From assembly GCF_950100655.1 (NCBI RefSeq), contig NZ_CATNLY010000012.1:62001-126000 (forward strand): 64,000 nt of DNA. The letters run 5' to 3'. Numbering within the stretch: the first letter of the stretch is position 1; each line of letters starts with the position of its first letter. This document shows, piece by piece, positions 9,469-20,609 of the stretch. A model generated the notes under the pieces. That model was not told where the DNA came from. It did no database searches and worked only from the letters and a program-made list of their open reading frames with translations. The position numbers were made by a program, and so were the translations under genes. This stretch comes from Pleomorphomonas sp. T1.2MG-36. Its GTDB lineage: Bacteria > Pseudomonadota > Alphaproteobacteria > Rhizobiales > Pleomorphomonadaceae.

Positions 9469-11001
9469 TCAGCGGATCAGCGGCAGCGGCCCGGCCGATG
9501 CGGTCTGGCCGGCGGCATCGATCGCCGCGTGGACGGAGCGGAGAAGCGCTTCCAGGGAAGCGGCCGTGGCGTCGAGCACCGGCAACGGATAGACGCCGAA
9601 CAAGATCACCAGCACGACGAGCGGCGCCAGAATGGCGACCTCGCGTGGACTGAGGTCCATCATCGCCTTGAGGTTCGCCTTGGTGAGCGAGCCCCAGACA
9701 ACCCGGCGGAACAGCCACAAAGCGTAGGCAGCCGACAGGATGACACCGAGCGCCGCGAAGGCAGCCACCCAGGTGTTGACCTGGAACGCGGCCGACAGCG
9801 TCAGGAACTCGCCGATGAACCCCGACGTGCCGGGCAGACCGACGTTGGCCATGGTCATGACCATGAACACCGTCGCATAGACCGGCATGCGGTTGACGAG
9901 GCCGCCATAGGCGGAAATCTCGCGGGTATGAAGGCGATCGTAGACGATGCCGACGCAGAGAAACAGCGCACCGGACACGAGGCCGTGGCTGAACATCTGG
10001 AACACGGCGCCCTGCAGCCCTTGCGTGTTCAGCGTGAAGATACCCATGGTCACGTAGCCCATGTGGGCGACCGACGAATAGGCGATCAGCTTCTTCATGT
10101 CCTCCTGCACCAGCGCCACCAGCGAGGTGTAGACGATGGCAACGACGGAGAGCGTGAAGATGAAGGGCGCGAGATCGGCCGAGGCCAGCGGGAACATCGG
10201 CAGCGAGAAGCGCAGGAAGCCGTAGCCGCCCATCTTCAGGAGAATGGCGGCGAGCAGAACCGAACCGGCCGTCGGCGCTTCGACGTGAGCGTCCGGCAGC
10301 CAGGTGTGGACCGGCCACATCGGCATTTTCACCGCGAAGGACGCGAAGAAGGCGAACCACAGCCACCACTGCATGGTTGCCGGGAACGGATGGTTGACCA
10401 GTTCGGTGATGTCGGTGGTACCGCTCTGCCAGTACATCGCCATGATCGCCAGCATCATCAGCACGGAGCCGGCCAGCGTGTAGAGGAAGAACTTGTAGGA
10501 AGCGTAGACGCGGCGCTGGCCGCCCCAGATGCCGATGATCAGGAACATCGGGATCAGGCCGCCTTCGAAGAACACGTAGAACAGCACGAGATCGGTGGCG
10601 CAGAACACGCCGACCATCAGCGTCTCGAGCACCAGGAAGGCGATCATGTATTCCTTGACGCGAACCTGCACCGACTCCCAGCTCGCCAGGATGCAGAAGG
10701 GCATCAGGAAGGTGGTGAGCAGCACGAACAAGATCGAGATGCCGTCGATGCCCATGCGATAGGCGAAGAAGCCGCCGGACCAGCCGGCCGTCTCGGTGAG
10801 CTGGAAGCCCGGGTTCTTCGGATCGAAGCCGGTCCAGATGCCGATCGACACCAGGAAGGTCGCGACCGTGGTGATCAGCGCCACGCGCCGGATGTTGAGG
10901 ATCGCAGCCTCGTCCTGCGCCCGGATCATGAGGATGAACAGGGCGCCCGCCAATGGCAGGAACGTGGTCAGCGTCAGAAGCGGCATTCCGCTCATACTCA
11001 T
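9469..11001 (-). CDS. nuoM: NADH-quinone oxidoreductase subunit M
   Basis: 510 aa antiporter-like subunit of the complex I membrane arm, with about 14 helices. Typical sequence is present: [20 protein letters not shown] with the conserved Glu, [20 protein letters not shown], and [15 protein letters not shown]. Its ATG overlaps the nuoL stop as ATGA, which suggests translational coupling. Confidence 0.96.
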   Translation of the reverse strand: MSMSGMPLLTLTTFLPLAGALFILMIRAQDEAAILNIRRVALITTVATFLVSIGIWTGFDPKNPGFQLTETAGWSGGFFAYRMGIDGISILFVLLTTFLMPFCILASWESVQVRVKEYMIAFLVLETLMVGVFCATDLVLFYVFFEGGLIPMFLIIGIWGGQRRVYASYKFFLYTLAGSVLMMLAIMAMYWQSGTTDITELVNHPFPATMQWWLWFAFFASFAVKMPMWPVHTWLPDAHVEAPTAGSVLLAAILLKMGGYGFLRFSLPMFPLASADLAPFIFTLSVVAIVYTSLVALVQEDMKKLIAYSSVAHMGYVTMGIFTLNTQGLQGAVFQMFSHGLVSGALFLCVGIVYDRLHTREISAYGGLVNRMPVYATVFMVMTMANVGLPGTSGFIGEFLTLSAAFQVNTWVAAFAALGVILSAAYALWLFRRVVWGSLTKANLKAMMDLSPREVAILAPLVVLVILFGVYPLPVLDATAASLEALLRSVHAAIDAAGQTASAGPLPLIR

Positions 11002-13091
11002 TGTCCCCCGGCGAACATGGCCCAGGTGATCAGGGCGGCAACGCCGATCACCATGGCAAAGGCATAATGGTAGACATAACCGGTCTGCAGGCGCACGACG
11101 CGGGCGGTGACGTCCTGCACGCGAGCGGCAACTCCGTTGGGTCCGAGGCCATCGATGATGGCGCCGTCACCCGTCTTCCAGAACAGGCGGCCGATGGCAA
11201 ACGCCGGCCGCACGAAGATGAAGTCGTAGAGCTCGTCGAAGTACCACTTGTTGAGAAGGAACTTGTAGAGCCCCGGCAGCGCGGCGGCGAGCTTCTTGGG
11301 CAGCGCCGGGTTCAGAATGTAGAACCAGTAGGCGACGGCAAGACCGACCAACATGGCCAGGAAGGGCGAGACCTTCACCAGGAAGGAAACCTCGTGCATG
11401 GCATGCAGGATGTGGTTCTCAGGGCCGTAGAAGAGCGCGCCCTTCCAGAACTCGGCCTGCTCCTCGCCAACGTAATGGCCGTAGAAGACCATGCCGGCGA
11501 GCACCGCGCCAAGCGACAGCACGCCGAGCGGGATCAGCACCACCAGCGGGCTTTCATGGGCGTGGTCGTAAACGTCCTTGGGCGCGCGGCTGGCGCCGAA
11601 GAAGGTCAGGAACACCAGACGCCAGGAGTAGAAGCTGGTGAAGCCGGCGGCGATCACCAGGAGCACCGCGGCGAAACCCGACACCGGGTTATGGCCGGCG
11701 AAGGCGCTCTCGATGATGGCGTCCTTGGACAGGAAGCCGGCAAAGCCGATCTCCGTGCCGGGGATGCCGACACCGGTGATGGCGAGCGTGCCGAGCGTCA
11801 TCGCCCAGAAGGTGAGCGGGATCTTGTTCCTGAGGCCGCCCATGGAGCGCATGTCCTGCTCGTGGTGGCTGGCCATGATCACCGAACCGGCGCCAAGGAA
11901 CAGCAGCGCCTTGAAAAAGGCATGCGTGAACAGGTGGAACACGCCGGCGCCGTAAGCGCCGACACCGAGCGCCACGAACATGTAGCCGAGCTGCGAACAG
12001 GTCGAATAGGCGATGACGCGCTTGATGTCGTTCTGAACGAGGCCGACGGTCGCCGCAAAGAAGGCGGTAACGGCGCCGACCAGCGTGACGACGGTCAGCG
12101 CCGTCGGGCTGAGATCGAACAGCGGCGACAGCCGCGCCACCATGAACACGCCGGCGGTCACCATTGTGGCCGCATGGATCAGCGCGGACACCGGCGTCGG
12201 ACCCTCCATGGCGTCCGGAAGCCAGGTGTGCAGCAGGAACTGCGCGCTCTTGCCCATGGCACCCATGAACAGCAAGAGGCAGATCACAGTGATGGCGTCC
12301 CACTCACCCCAGAGGAAGTGGAGCGTCTTGCCTTCGACGGTGGCGACATTGGAGAAGATGTCGGTCAGGCTGATGGTGCCGAACATCATGAAGATGCCGA
12401 AGATGCCCAGCATGAAGCCGAAGTCGCCGACGCGGTTGACGACGAAGGCCTTGATGGCCGCCGCCGATGCCGACGGCTTCTTGTACCAGAAACCGATCAG
12501 AAGGTAGGAGGCGAGACCGACGCCCTCCCAGCCGAAGAACATCTGGACGAGGTTGTCGGCGGTCACCAGCATCAGCATGGCGAAGGTGAACAGGCTGAGG
12601 TAAGCGAAGAAGCGCGGCCGGTCCGGATCCTCGGCCATGTAGCCGATCGAGTAGAGGTGAACCAGCGACGAGACGGTGTTGACCACCACCAGCATGACGA
12701 CGGTCAGCGTGTCGATGCGGAACGCCCAGTCGATCTGCATGGCGCCGGAGGTAATCCAGGTCAGCACCTTGATCGACTGCGTCTCATGCTCGCCGAAGCC
12801 GACCGAGATGAAGGCCACCCAGGATAGGATCGCCGATACGAACAGCAGGCCGGTGGTCACAAGTTCGGCAACGCGCGAGCCGGGCGCAGCGGGCTCGACC
12901 GCGTGATGATGGTCGTCATGACCGCCGTGGGCGTGGTCGTCATGCTCGGCGTGAGCCGCATGATGATCGCCGTGGCCATGGGCATCGTGGCCGCCCTCGG
13001 GCGCCGGCACGGTAGCCGCCGCACCCCAGAGCGCGATGGCGCCGGCAATCAGGAAGCCGATGAGCGGAAGGAAGACGATGAGGGAATACAT
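10998..13091 (-). CDS. nuoL: NADH-quinone oxidoreductase subunit L, with His-rich insert
   Basis: 697 aa, longer than the roughly 610-670 usual for NuoL. It carries the antiporter core, with [38 protein letters not shown] and [15 protein letters not shown], and a C-terminal amphipathic lateral helix region ending in a last membrane segment. An insert between the first and second membrane segments (residues 35-63, bases 12903-12989) holds 13 histidines in 29 residues, mixed with Asp, Gly and Ala. The rest is ordinary. It lies between nuoK (8 bases upstream) and nuoM (4-base overlap). Confidence 0.96.
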   Translation of the reverse strand: MYSLIVFLPLIGFLIAGAIALWGAAATVPAPEGGHDAHGHGDHHAAHAEHDDHAHGGHDDHHHAVEPAAPGSRVAELVTTGLLFVSAILSWVAFISVGFGEHETQSIKVLTWITSGAMQIDWAFRIDTLTVVMLVVVNTVSSLVHLYSIGYMAEDPDRPRFFAYLSLFTFAMLMLVTADNLVQMFFGWEGVGLASYLLIGFWYKKPSASAAAIKAFVVNRVGDFGFMLGIFGIFMMFGTISLTDIFSNVATVEGKTLHFLWGEWDAITVICLLLFMGAMGKSAQFLLHTWLPDAMEGPTPVSALIHAATMVTAGVFMVARLSPLFDLSPTALTVVTLVGAVTAFFAATVGLVQNDIKRVIAYSTCSQLGYMFVALGVGAYGAGVFHLFTHAFFKALLFLGAGSVIMASHHEQDMRSMGGLRNKIPLTFWAMTLGTLAITGVGIPGTEIGFAGFLSKDAIIESAFAGHNPVSGFAAVLLVIAAGFTSFYSWRLVFLTFFGASRAPKDVYDHAHESPLVVLIPLGVLSLGAVLAGMVFYGHYVGEEQAEFWKGALFYGPENHILHAMHEVSFLVKVSPFLAMLVGLAVAYWFYILNPALPKKLAAALPGLYKFLLNKWYFDELYDFIFVRPAFAIGRLFWKTGDGAIIDGLGPNGVAARVQDVTARVVRLQTGYVYHYAFAMVIGVAALITWAMFAGGQ

Positions 13092-13099
13092 CTCTTGCG

Positions 13100-13408
13100 T
13101 CAGCCCTTCATCACGTTGATGTCTTCGACCGCGATGGAGCCGCGGTTGCGGAAGAATGCGACCAGGATGGCAAGGCCGATGGCGGCCTCGGCGGCGGCGA
13201 CCGTCAGCACGAACAGGGCAAAGACCTGTCCGACGAGATCGCCGAGGAAGTGCGAGAAGGCGACGAGGTTGAGGTTGACCGCGAGTAGGATCAATTCGAC
13301 GCTCATCAGAATGACGATGACGTTCTTCCGGTTGAGGAAGATGCCGAGCACCCCGAGCGTGAACAGGATCGCCGCGACCGACAGATAGTGCGCAAGACCG
13401 AGCGTCAT
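13100..13408 (-). CDS. nuoK: NADH-quinone oxidoreductase subunit K
   Basis: 102 aa with three membrane segments, the standard size. The two conserved membrane glutamates are present, in [14 protein letters not shown] and [12 protein letters not shown]. NuoK links the quinone-site subunits to the antiporter subunits in proton transfer. The ATG at 13408 is 45 bases after the nuoJ stop. Confidence 0.96.
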   Translation of the reverse strand: MTLGLAHYLSVAAILFTLGVLGIFLNRKNVIVILMSVELILLAVNLNLVAFSHFLGDLVGQVFALFVLTVAAAEAAIGLAILVAFFRNRGSIAVEDINVMKG

Positions 13409-13453
13409 GGGGTCAACCTTCCTTATCCGGCGTGGGGCGATGCAGTTGATAGG

Positions 13454-14065
13454 TCACAGTCCCCTCCCCGGCTCGACATGCTTGACTTCGATGGCCGTCG
13501 CACGGGTACGCGCCACCTGGACGGAGATGTTCTGGCGCCGGACGGAAGCGCGGTGGCGCAGCGTCAGCGTGATGGCGCCGATCATGGCAACGAGCAGCAC
13601 GAAACCGGCGACCTGGAAGAAGTAGACATAACGGGTGTAGAGCAGTTGCCCGAGCGCCAGCGTGTTGGAAACCTGCGCCGGGTCGGGGATCGGTGCCGTA
13701 GCCGTGGCTGTGGCTTCCGGAGCGAACACCCAGGCGCCCGCCACCATCAGAAGTTCTGCCAGGAAGATCAGGCCGACCAGAATGCCGATCGGCAGGTACT
13801 GCATGAAGCCCTGTCGAAGCTCGACGAAGTCGACGTCCAGCATCATCACCACGAACAGGAACAGCACCGCCACGGCGCCGACATAGACGACGATCAGCAG
13901 CAGGGCGAGGAACTCGGCGCCGGCCAGCATGAACAGGCCGGCCGCATTGACGAAGGCAAGGATCAGGAACAGCACCGAATGCACGGGATTGCGGGAAGAA
14001 ATCACCATGACCGCCGAAGCGATGGTGACCGCCGCAAACAGATAGAAGAACAAGGCCTGTATCAT
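13454..14065 (-). CDS. nuoJ: NADH-quinone oxidoreductase subunit J
   Basis: 203 aa with five membrane segments. It is recognised by the N-terminal FYLFAAVTIASAVMVI and the conserved VYVGAVAVLFLFVVMMLDV segment. It belongs to the membrane arm next to NuoK and NuoH. The gap from nuoI (114 bases) is the longest inside the operon and holds a hairpin. Confidence 0.96.
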   Translation of the reverse strand: MIQALFFYLFAAVTIASAVMVISSRNPVHSVLFLILAFVNAAGLFMLAGAEFLALLLIVVYVGAVAVLFLFVVMMLDVDFVELRQGFMQYLPIGILVGLIFLAELLMVAGAWVFAPEATATATAPIPDPAQVSNTLALGQLLYTRYVYFFQVAGFVLLVAMIGAITLTLRHRASVRRQNISVQVARTRATAIEVKHVEPGRGL

Positions 14066-14124
14066 CTCGCTTCGTCCCCGATGCGCCCGTCGGCGCGTCC
14101 AATCCCGTCAGTCTTCCCGTTCGA

Positions 14125-14148
14125 CAGCGCTTTCTTCGACAAGCGCTG
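14125..14148 (-). other. Stem-loop in the nuoI-nuoJ gap
   Basis: CAGCGCTT (14125-14132) and AAGCGCTG (14141-14148) form a perfect 8-bp stem with an 8-base loop. It lies inside the longest intercistronic gap of the nuo operon. No T-run follows, so it is more likely an mRNA-stability or processing element than a terminator. Confidence 0.45.
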
Positions 14149-14179
14149 CACACGTTTGGCGCGATACGCCCGGCCCCGA

Positions 14180-14668
14180 TCACCGATAAGGAGCGTCGGC
14201 CGCGATGTTGCGGGCGATCTCGCGCTCCCAGCGATCGCCGTTCGCGAGCAGCCTCTCCTTGGAGAAATAGAGCTCCTCGCGCGTCTCGGTGGCGAACTCG
14301 AAGTTCGGCCCTTCCACGATGGCATCCACCGGACAGGCTTCCTGGCAGAAGCCGCAGTAGATGCACTTCACCATGTCGATGTCGTAGCGCGTGGTGCGAC
14401 GGGTGCCGTCGTTGCCGCGCGGGCCGGCCTCGATGGTGATGGCCTGAGCCGGGCAGATCGCCTCGCACAGCTTGCAGGCGATGCAGCGCTCCTCGCCGGA
14501 AGGATACCGGCGCAACGCGTGCTCGCCGCGGAAGCGCGGGCTCACGGCCCCTTTCTCGAAGGGGTAGTTGATGGTCGGCTTCGCCTTGAAGAAGTAACGC
14601 ATGGCGAGGAAGAACCCCGACACGAACTCCTTGAGGAGGAAGGACTTTGCCACCTGGCTGAGTTTCAT
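14180..14668 (-). CDS. nuoI: NADH-quinone oxidoreductase subunit I (two 4Fe-4S clusters)
   Basis: 162 aa ferredoxin-like subunit of the peripheral arm carrying clusters N6a and N6b. Both CxxCxxCxxxCP motifs are intact: [12 protein letters not shown] and [12 protein letters not shown]. The start at 14668 ([10 protein letters not shown]) is chosen because it matches the family N-terminus; the frame stays open upstream, but that extension has no family character. A small membrane-protein gene precedes it. Confidence 0.96.
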   Translation of the reverse strand: MKLSQVAKSFLLKEFVSGFFLAMRYFFKAKPTINYPFEKGAVSPRFRGEHALRRYPSGEERCIACKLCEAICPAQAITIEAGPRGNDGTRRTTRYDIDMVKCIYCGFCQEACPVDAIVEGPNFEFATETREELYFSKERLLANGDRWEREIARNIAADAPYR

Positions 14669-14741
14669 CGTACCCGCTTCCCTCATTCCCGGCCCGACAT
14701 CGCCGCAAGACAATGCCGGCCGAAACCACGTTCCGTCGCCA

Positions 14742-14987
14742 TCAACCCGGCGCCGGAAGACCCGTTCCCGCCACCGACACGCCCAGCCACCAGCCGAGGG
14801 CGGCAAAGACGATGGCGTTGACGACGAACAGAACCTTCATCAGAAGGTCCGCCCGTCGCGGTTCGATCAATCCCGGCCGGCGCTCCAGCGCCCGCCTCAC
14901 GACCGATGCGATCAAGCCGTAGTCGACGAGACCGACACCGATCCCAACCGCCGCTCCCACCACGCCCGCGAGCGACAGGTCCATCAT
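14742..14987 (-). CDS. Small two-helix membrane protein encoded between nuoH and nuoI
   Basis: 81 aa, not a recognised Nuo subunit. There are two hydrophobic stretches, about residues 7-27 and 48-70, separated by a basic stretch with RRALERRPG and RRADLL. A GGGGAGG sequence lies just before the tandem ATGATG at 14982-14987; the second ATG has the better spacing. It begins 10 bases after the nuoH stop and ends about 70 bases before nuoI, so it should be cotranscribed with complex I. It could be an assembly or accessory factor; no homology could be tested. Confidence 0.65.
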   Translation of the reverse strand: MMDLSLAGVVGAAVGIGVGLVDYGLIASVVRRALERRPGLIEPRRADLLMKVLFVVNAIVFAALGWWLGVSVAGTGLPAPG

Positions 14988-14997
14988 ACCCTCCCCG

Positions 14998-16044
14998 TCA
15001 CGCCGCCCAGCCGGTCAGCTGCAGCACGCCGGCCACCAGCACGACGTAGACGAGCGACAACGGCAGGAACACCTTCCAACCAAGGCGCATCAGCTGGTCG
15101 TAGCGGTAGCGGGGAACCATCGCCTTGGCCATGGCGATGAAGAAGAACATCAGGACCGACTTGCCCAGGAACCAGACGATGCCCGGCACCCAGGTGAACG
15201 GCGCGACATCGATCGGCGGCATCCATCCGCCCATGAACAGCAGCGCCATCATGGCACACATGGTGCAGATGGCGACGTACTCGCCGAGCATGAACATCAT
15301 GTACGGCGTCGAGCCGTATTCGACCATGTAGCCCGCCACCAGTTCGGACTCGGCTTCGGCGAGGTCGAAAGGCGGACGGTTGGTTTCCGCCAAGGCCGAC
15401 ACGAAGAAGACCACGAACATCGGCAGCAGCGGCAGCCAGTACCAGTTCAGGAAGGAGAGCCAGGGCAGACCGATCATGTCGGCAAGGCCGGTTTCCTGCG
15501 ATCGGACGATGGCCGAGATGTTGAGCGAGCCGGCGCAGAGCAGCACCGTGATGATGACGAGGCCGATCGACACCTCGTAGGACACCATCTGAGCGGCGCA
15601 GCGCAACGCCGACAGGAAGGGATACTTCGAGTTCGACGCCCAGCCGCCCATGATGGCGCCATAGACGCTGAGCGAGGAGATGGCGAGGATGAACAGGATG
15701 CCGACGTTGATGTCGGCAATCACCCAGCCGTCGGCAACCGGCACCACCACCCAGGCCAGCAGCGCCAGCGTCGTGGTTACCAGCGGCGCCAGCAGGAACA
15801 GCCCCTTGGCCGAGCCCGAGGGGATGACCGGCTCCTTCAGGACGAACTTCAGAAGATCGGCGAACGACTGGAACAGGCCGAACGGTCCGACCACGTTGGG
15901 GCCGCGACGGATCTGCACCGCCGCCCAGATCTTGCGATCGGCCAACAGGATGAAGGCGACGATGACGAGCAACAGCACCAGAAGCAGCACGCTCTGAGCG
16001 GCGATCACCACGACGGGCCAGACGATATCGGACCAGAAGCTCAT
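14998..16044 (-). CDS. nuoH: NADH-quinone oxidoreductase subunit H
   Basis: 348 aa membrane subunit with about eight helices, forming the quinone-binding site with NuoB and NuoD. Conserved text is present: [14 protein letters not shown] near the N-terminus, [15 protein letters not shown], and [20 protein letters not shown], the charged quinone-cavity loop. It starts 10 bases downstream of nuoG. Confidence 0.96.
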   Translation of the reverse strand: MSFWSDIVWPVVVIAAQSVLLLVLLLVIVAFILLADRKIWAAVQIRRGPNVVGPFGLFQSFADLLKFVLKEPVIPSGSAKGLFLLAPLVTTTLALLAWVVVPVADGWVIADINVGILFILAISSLSVYGAIMGGWASNSKYPFLSALRCAAQMVSYEVSIGLVIITVLLCAGSLNISAIVRSQETGLADMIGLPWLSFLNWYWLPLLPMFVVFFVSALAETNRPPFDLAEAESELVAGYMVEYGSTPYMMFMLGEYVAICTMCAMMALLFMGGWMPPIDVAPFTWVPGIVWFLGKSVLMFFFIAMAKAMVPRYRYDQLMRLGWKVFLPLSLVYVVLVAGVLQLTGWAA

Positions 16045-16054
16045 GGGGCGTCTC

Positions 16055-18151
16055 TCATTCCGCTGCGATGGACTGCCCGGAGCGGGCGAGCGCCGAACAC
16101 TCGGCCATCACCTTGGAGGCGCGAGCGATCGGGTTGGTGAGGTAGAAGTCGGCAATCACCGGAACGAAGGGCTCCGGCCGAACGATGCCGCCAAGCGAGG
16201 CGAGCGAGGCGATGGCCTCAGGATCGGCCGCCGGGATGGTATCGATCGCGGCGAACTCCGGATGAGCGGCATAAAGCTTTGCCCGGAGCTGCGCCAGACT
16301 GTCGAACGGCAGTCGGCGACCAAGGGCCTCGGACAGGGCTCTCAGCACCGCCCAATCCTCGCGGGCCTCGCCCGGCGGGAAGGCGGCGCGATTGCCGACC
16401 TGGATGCGCCCCTCGGTATTGACGTAGGTGCCCGACTTCTCGGCATAGGTGGCGCCGGGCAGAATGACGTCGGCGCGATGGGCACCGGTATCGCCATGGC
16501 TGCCGATGTAGACGACGAAGGTATTCGGACCGAGATGCTGCGCACCGAACTCGTCGGCGCCGAGCAGGAACAGCACGTCGAGTTCGCCCTTGGCGGACGC
16601 ACCGATCATGCCGGCAACGTCGCGACCGCCCTCGCCCGGCACAAGGCCAAGATCGAGCGCGCCGACGCGCGAGGCGGCGGTATGCAGCACCGAGAAGCCG
16701 TTCCAGCCCTCGGCAATGGCGCCAACGTCGGTCGCCAGCTTGGCGGCGAGCGACAGCAGCGCCAGACCGTCGTGGCGGACCAGCGCGCCCTGCCCGACGA
16801 TGACGAGAGGCTTCGCCGCCGCCTTCAGCACGTCGAACGCACCAGTTTCGAGATGCTGCAGCGCGGCCGGGTCGTCGCCCAGGTGGACATGCGGATAGGT
16901 GAGATCGACGGGCGCGCCGATGGTATAGACCGGCAGCTTGCCGCCACTCGCCCGCCAACGCTTGCGGATGCGGGCATTCAGCACCGACGCCTCGTGCCGC
17001 GGATCGGCGCCGATCATCAGGATGGCGTCAGCTTCCTCAATGCCGGCGATGGTGGCGTTGAATACATAGCTGGCCCGGCCGAACTTCGGATGCAGGGCCG
17101 TGCCATCCTGGCGGCCATCGACCGACACGACGCCGAGCGCGGCCATCAGCTCACGCAGCGCGAACATTTCTTCGACGGACGCCAGATCGCCGACGATCGC
17201 GCCTATGCGCTCGGGCGCCGTCGAGGTAACGCGGGTGGCGATCGTCGCGAAGGCATCGCCCCACGAGGTCGCCCGGAACCGGCCATCCGCCTTCACGTAA
17301 GGCCGATCGAGCCGCTGGGTCCTGAGACCGTCCCAGATGAAGCGCGTCTTGTCGGAAATCCATTCCTCGTTCACCGCCTCGTTGAGGCGGGGCAGCACGC
17401 GCATCACCTCGCGGCCGCGCACATCTACGCGGATGGCCGAACCGACGGCGTCCATCACATCGACGGACTCCGTCTTGGACAACTCCCAGGGACGGGCATG
17501 GAAGGCGTAGGGCTTGGAGGTGAGAGCTCCGACCGGGCAGAGATCGATGACGTTGCCTTGCAGCTCCGACGACAGCGCCTTCTCGAGATAACTGGTGATC
17601 TCGGCATCCTCACCGCGGGAAATGAGGCCCATCTCGGCGATGCCGGCCACTTCCGTGGTGAAACGCACGCAGCGTGTGCAATGGATGCAGCGGTTCATCG
17701 ACGTCTTGATGAGCGGCCCGAGGTACTTGTCCTCGACAGCGCGCTTGTTCTCGATAAAACGGGAACCGGAGACGCCATAGGCCATCGCCTGATCCTGCAG
17801 ATCGCACTCGCCGCCCTGATCGCAGATCGGGCAATCGAGCGGATGGTTGATCAGCAGGAACTCCATCACGCCCTCGCGGGCCTTCTTGACCATGGGCGAG
17901 TTGGTCAGCACCACCGGCGGCTCGCCATTGGGGCCGGGCCGGAGGTCGCGAACGTTCATGCCGCAGGAGGCGGTCGGCTTCGGCGGGCCGCCCTTCACCT
18001 CGACGAGGCACATGCGGCAGTTTCCGGCGACCGACAGGCGCTCGTGGTAACAGAAGCGCGGGATCTCGGCGCCCGCCGCCTCGCATGCCTGCAGCAGCGT
18101 CAGCTCCGGAGCCACATCGATCTCGATCCCGTCGACGATCAGTTTTGCCAT
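16055..18151 (-). CDS. nuoG: NADH-quinone oxidoreductase subunit G
   Basis: 698 aa peripheral-arm iron-sulfur subunit. An N-terminal 2Fe-2S domain is seen in [16 protein letters not shown] His/Cys ligand set for the N5-type cluster is seen in [18 protein letters not shown] 4Fe-4S domain is seen in [10 protein letters not shown] with the later DLCPVGAL. The remainder is a molybdopterin-oxidoreductase-like domain without the cofactor. The length is normal for alphaproteobacteria. Confidence 0.96.
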   Translation of the reverse strand: MAKLIVDGIEIDVAPELTLLQACEAAGAEIPRFCYHERLSVAGNCRMCLVEVKGGPPKPTASCGMNVRDLRPGPNGEPPVVLTNSPMVKKAREGVMEFLLINHPLDCPICDQGGECDLQDQAMAYGVSGSRFIENKRAVEDKYLGPLIKTSMNRCIHCTRCVRFTTEVAGIAEMGLISRGEDAEITSYLEKALSSELQGNVIDLCPVGALTSKPYAFHARPWELSKTESVDVMDAVGSAIRVDVRGREVMRVLPRLNEAVNEEWISDKTRFIWDGLRTQRLDRPYVKADGRFRATSWGDAFATIATRVTSTAPERIGAIVGDLASVEEMFALRELMAALGVVSVDGRQDGTALHPKFGRASYVFNATIAGIEEADAILMIGADPRHEASVLNARIRKRWRASGGKLPVYTIGAPVDLTYPHVHLGDDPAALQHLETGAFDVLKAAAKPLVIVGQGALVRHDGLALLSLAAKLATDVGAIAEGWNGFSVLHTAASRVGALDLGLVPGEGGRDVAGMIGASAKGELDVLFLLGADEFGAQHLGPNTFVVYIGSHGDTGAHRADVILPGATYAEKSGTYVNTEGRIQVGNRAAFPPGEAREDWAVLRALSEALGRRLPFDSLAQLRAKLYAAHPEFAAIDTIPAADPEAIASLASLGGIVRPEPFVPVIADFYLTNPIARASKVMAECSALARSGQSIAAE

Positions 18152-18226
18152 GTCGACCCAACCCTCGCTGGAGCCGCGCCGCCCATAGCCGGCGGCCGCC
18201 CTTCAAACTCGATCAAACCCGTCCGC

Positions 18227-19516
18227 TCACTCGGCTGCCATGCCGTGCTGGGACACGTAGTCGTCGATCCGCGCCTCGATCACCGGCCGGAAGTTCCGGA
18301 TCAGCGCCTGCACCGGCCAGGCGGCGGCATCGCCGAGGGCGCAGATGGTATGCCCTTCGATCTGCTTGCTGACCTGGAACAGCATGTCGATTTCTTCACG
18401 CGCCGCGTTGCCCTGACGCATGCGCTCCATCACGCGCCACATCCAGCCCGTGCCCTCGCGGCAGGGCGTGCACTGGCCGCAGCTCTCGTGGCGGAAGAAG
18501 TAGGAGATACGCGAGATCGCCGCGATCACGTCGGTGGACTTGTCCATGACGATCAGGCCGCCGGTACCGAAGCTGGATCCGATGGCGCGCATGCCGTCGA
18601 AGTCCATTTGCGCGTCCATGATCTGGTCGGCGCGAACCACCGGGCACGATGCACCGCCGGGGATCACCGCAAGGAGATTGTCCCAGCCGCCGCGCACGCC
18701 ACCGGCATGCTTCTCGATAAGATCCTTGAAGGGAATGCCAAGTTCCTCCTCCACCACGCACGGCGTGTTGACGTGGCCGGAGATCATGAACAGCTTGGTG
18801 CCCTTGTTGTTGTCGCGACCGAAGCTCGAGAACCAGGCGGCGCCACGCCGCATGATGGTCGGCGTCACCGCGATGGACTCGACGTTGTTCACCGTCGTCG
18901 GGCAACCGTAGAGGCCGACGTTGGCCGGGAACGGCGGCTTCATGCGCGGCTGGCCCTTCTTGCCTTCGAGGCTTTCGAGCAGCGCGGTCTCTTCGCCGCA
19001 GATGTAGGCGCCAGCGCCGTGGTGGACGAAGACGTCCATGTCCCAGCCCGAACCGCAGGCGTTCTTGCCGAGCAGTCCAGCATCATAGGCCTGATCGACG
19101 GCGGCCTGCAGCCGCTCGCGTTCGCGAATGAACTCGCCGCGCACATAGATGTAGGCGGCATGCGCACCCATGGCGAAGCCGGCGAGAAGGCATCCCTCGA
19201 CGAGGGTGTGCGGATCATGCCGCAGGATCTCCCGGTCCTTGCAGGTGCCGGGTTCGGACTCGTCGGCGTTGACCACTAGATAATGCGGTCGGCCGTCCGA
19301 CTGCTTGGGCATGAACGACCACTTGAGGCCGGTCGGAAAACCGGCGCCGCCGCGCCCGCGCAGGCCGGACGCCTGGATCTCCTTGATGATGAAATCCCGC
19401 CCCTTGGCCAGGATATCCTTGGTGCCATCCCACTGGCCGCGCTTCAACGCGCCCTGCAGGCCCCAATCGTGGCGCCCGTAGATATTGGTGAAGATGCGGT
19501 CCTTGTCCTGCAGCAT
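18227..19516 (-). CDS. nuoF: NADH-quinone oxidoreductase subunit F (NADH/FMN-binding)
   Basis: 429 aa from the ATG at 19516 ([11 protein letters not shown]), which matches the family start; the frame is open 75 bases further upstream without family character. It holds the NADH site ([13 protein letters not shown]), the FMN site ([19 protein letters not shown]) and the N3 cluster ligands ([15 protein letters not shown], with the last Cys further on). It accepts electrons from NADH and passes them to the NuoE and NuoG clusters. Confidence 0.96.
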   Translation of the reverse strand: MLQDKDRIFTNIYGRHDWGLQGALKRGQWDGTKDILAKGRDFIIKEIQASGLRGRGGAGFPTGLKWSFMPKQSDGRPHYLVVNADESEPGTCKDREILRHDPHTLVEGCLLAGFAMGAHAAYIYVRGEFIRERERLQAAVDQAYDAGLLGKNACGSGWDMDVFVHHGAGAYICGEETALLESLEGKKGQPRMKPPFPANVGLYGCPTTVNNVESIAVTPTIMRRGAAWFSSFGRDNNKGTKLFMISGHVNTPCVVEEELGIPFKDLIEKHAGGVRGGWDNLLAVIPGGASCPVVRADQIMDAQMDFDGMRAIGSSFGTGGLIVMDKSTDVIAAISRISYFFRHESCGQCTPCREGTGWMWRVMERMRQGNAAREEIDMLFQVSKQIEGHTICALGDAAAWPVQALIRNFRPVIEARIDDYVSQHGMAAE

Positions 19517-19547
19517 GACTGAGGTTCCCAGGGTCTTCGGTTCGATC

Positions 19548-20609
19548 TCAGACGGGCTTGTCGCCGTCCTTGTTGGACGGACGCCAGCCACCTGCCAGCT
19601 TTGACGATTGCTCGATCCACTTGTCGCGGAAAGCCCGGCCGCGGAAGCTACCGAGGTGCTGGTCGATCCATCTGAGGTTCATTTCATTCCAGCCGGCGAT
19701 CTGGTCGTAATGATAGACGCCGAGTTTATGCAGCATCTCCTCGAGCTTGGGCCCGACGCCGTAGATCAACTTGAGATCGTCGGCCTTGCCCTCGCGCGCC
19801 ACCTCGAACAGTTCCGGCTTGTGCTGGTCCGGCACCTTCTCGCCGTCGGCCTGCCCCTGCGCCTCAACCACCTTGGGGATGGGCTTCTCGGCTGCCGGCT
19901 TGGCAGTGACGGCCGGAGCCGGAACCGAAGGCGCCGGAGCGGCCGGAGGCGGCGCCAGTTCCTCGCGATCGAAGGCGCGGTACTTGCCGATGACCGAGCC
20001 GTCGTAGAGCGCCGGGTCCGTCAGCGCCGTGTCCCCACCCTCGGGCGCGGAATAGAAGCGGCCGTTCTGCGGCCCGGGCGCCGGCGGATTGCCGGTTGCA
20101 AGGCCGTCGATCAAGGCGTTGAACGTCTCGGGGGTCAGGTCCTCGTAGGTGTCCTGTCCGACGGTGACCATCGGCGCATTGACGCAGGCACCCGCGCACT
20201 CGACCTCTTCCCAGGAAAAATCGCCGTCGGCCGAAAGCTCGAACGGATGGGCGGCAAGCCGGTTCTTGCAGATCGCAATGATATCGTCCGCGCCGCGAAG
20301 GCGGCACGGCGTGGTGCCGCAGACCTGGACATGGGCCTTGCGGCCGACCGGCGACAGCTGGAACTGCGTGTAGAAGGTGGCGACCTCCAGAACGCGGATG
20401 TCCGGCATGTCGAGCAGCTTGGCGACCGTCTCGATGGCGGGTCGGCTGATCCAGCCCTCCTGGCTCTGCGCGACCATCAGCGCCGGGATCACCGCCGAAG
20501 CCTGACGCCCCTCGGGATAGCGGGCAATCACCTTCTGGAGATAGGCGGCATTCTCGTCGGTGAAGGCGAAGCTCTCAGGCTGTTCGGGATGAAGACGACG
20601 GACGGACAT
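19548..20609 (-). CDS. nuoE: NADH-quinone oxidoreductase subunit E with C-terminal helix-hairpin-helix-like tail
   Basis: 353 aa, about twice the length of E. coli NuoE. The N-terminal half is the thioredoxin-like 2Fe-2S subunit; its ligands are in [11 protein letters not shown] and [12 protein letters not shown] Pro/Ala-rich linker (about 215-275) joins a C-terminal segment [19 protein letters not shown], resembling a helix-hairpin-helix fold. This tail is common in Rhizobiales NuoE. The gene overlaps the nuoD stop by one base (TGATG). Confidence 0.95.
   Translation of the reverse strand: MSVRRLHPEQPESFAFTDENAAYLQKVIARYPEGRQASAVIPALMVAQSQEGWISRPAIETVAKLLDMPDIRVLEVATFYTQFQLSPVGRKAHVQVCGTTPCRLRGADDIIAICKNRLAAHPFELSADGDFSWEEVECAGACVNAPMVTVGQDTYEDLTPETFNALIDGLATGNPPAPGPQNGRFYSAPEGGDTALTDPALYDGSVIGKYRAFDREELAPPPAAPAPSVPAPAVTAKPAAEKPIPKVVEAQGQADGEKVPDQHKPELFEVAREGKADDLKLIYGVGPKLEEMLHKLGVYHYDQIAGWNEMNLRWIDQHLGSFRGRAFRDKWIEQSSKLAGGWRPSNKDGDKPV

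Noticed and set aside
8018..12827. Several long plus-strand frames opposite nuoN, nuoM and nuoL with His/Glu/Asp/Gln-rich products
   Set aside because: They mirror the membrane-protein codons of the nuo genes and have no ribosome binding sites or domain patterns.
16043..19279. A 1078-codon open frame on the plus strand across nuoG and nuoF
   Set aside because: It is antisense to two well-defined complex I genes. Long open opposite frames also cover nuoL, nuoM and nuoN for the same codon-bias reason.
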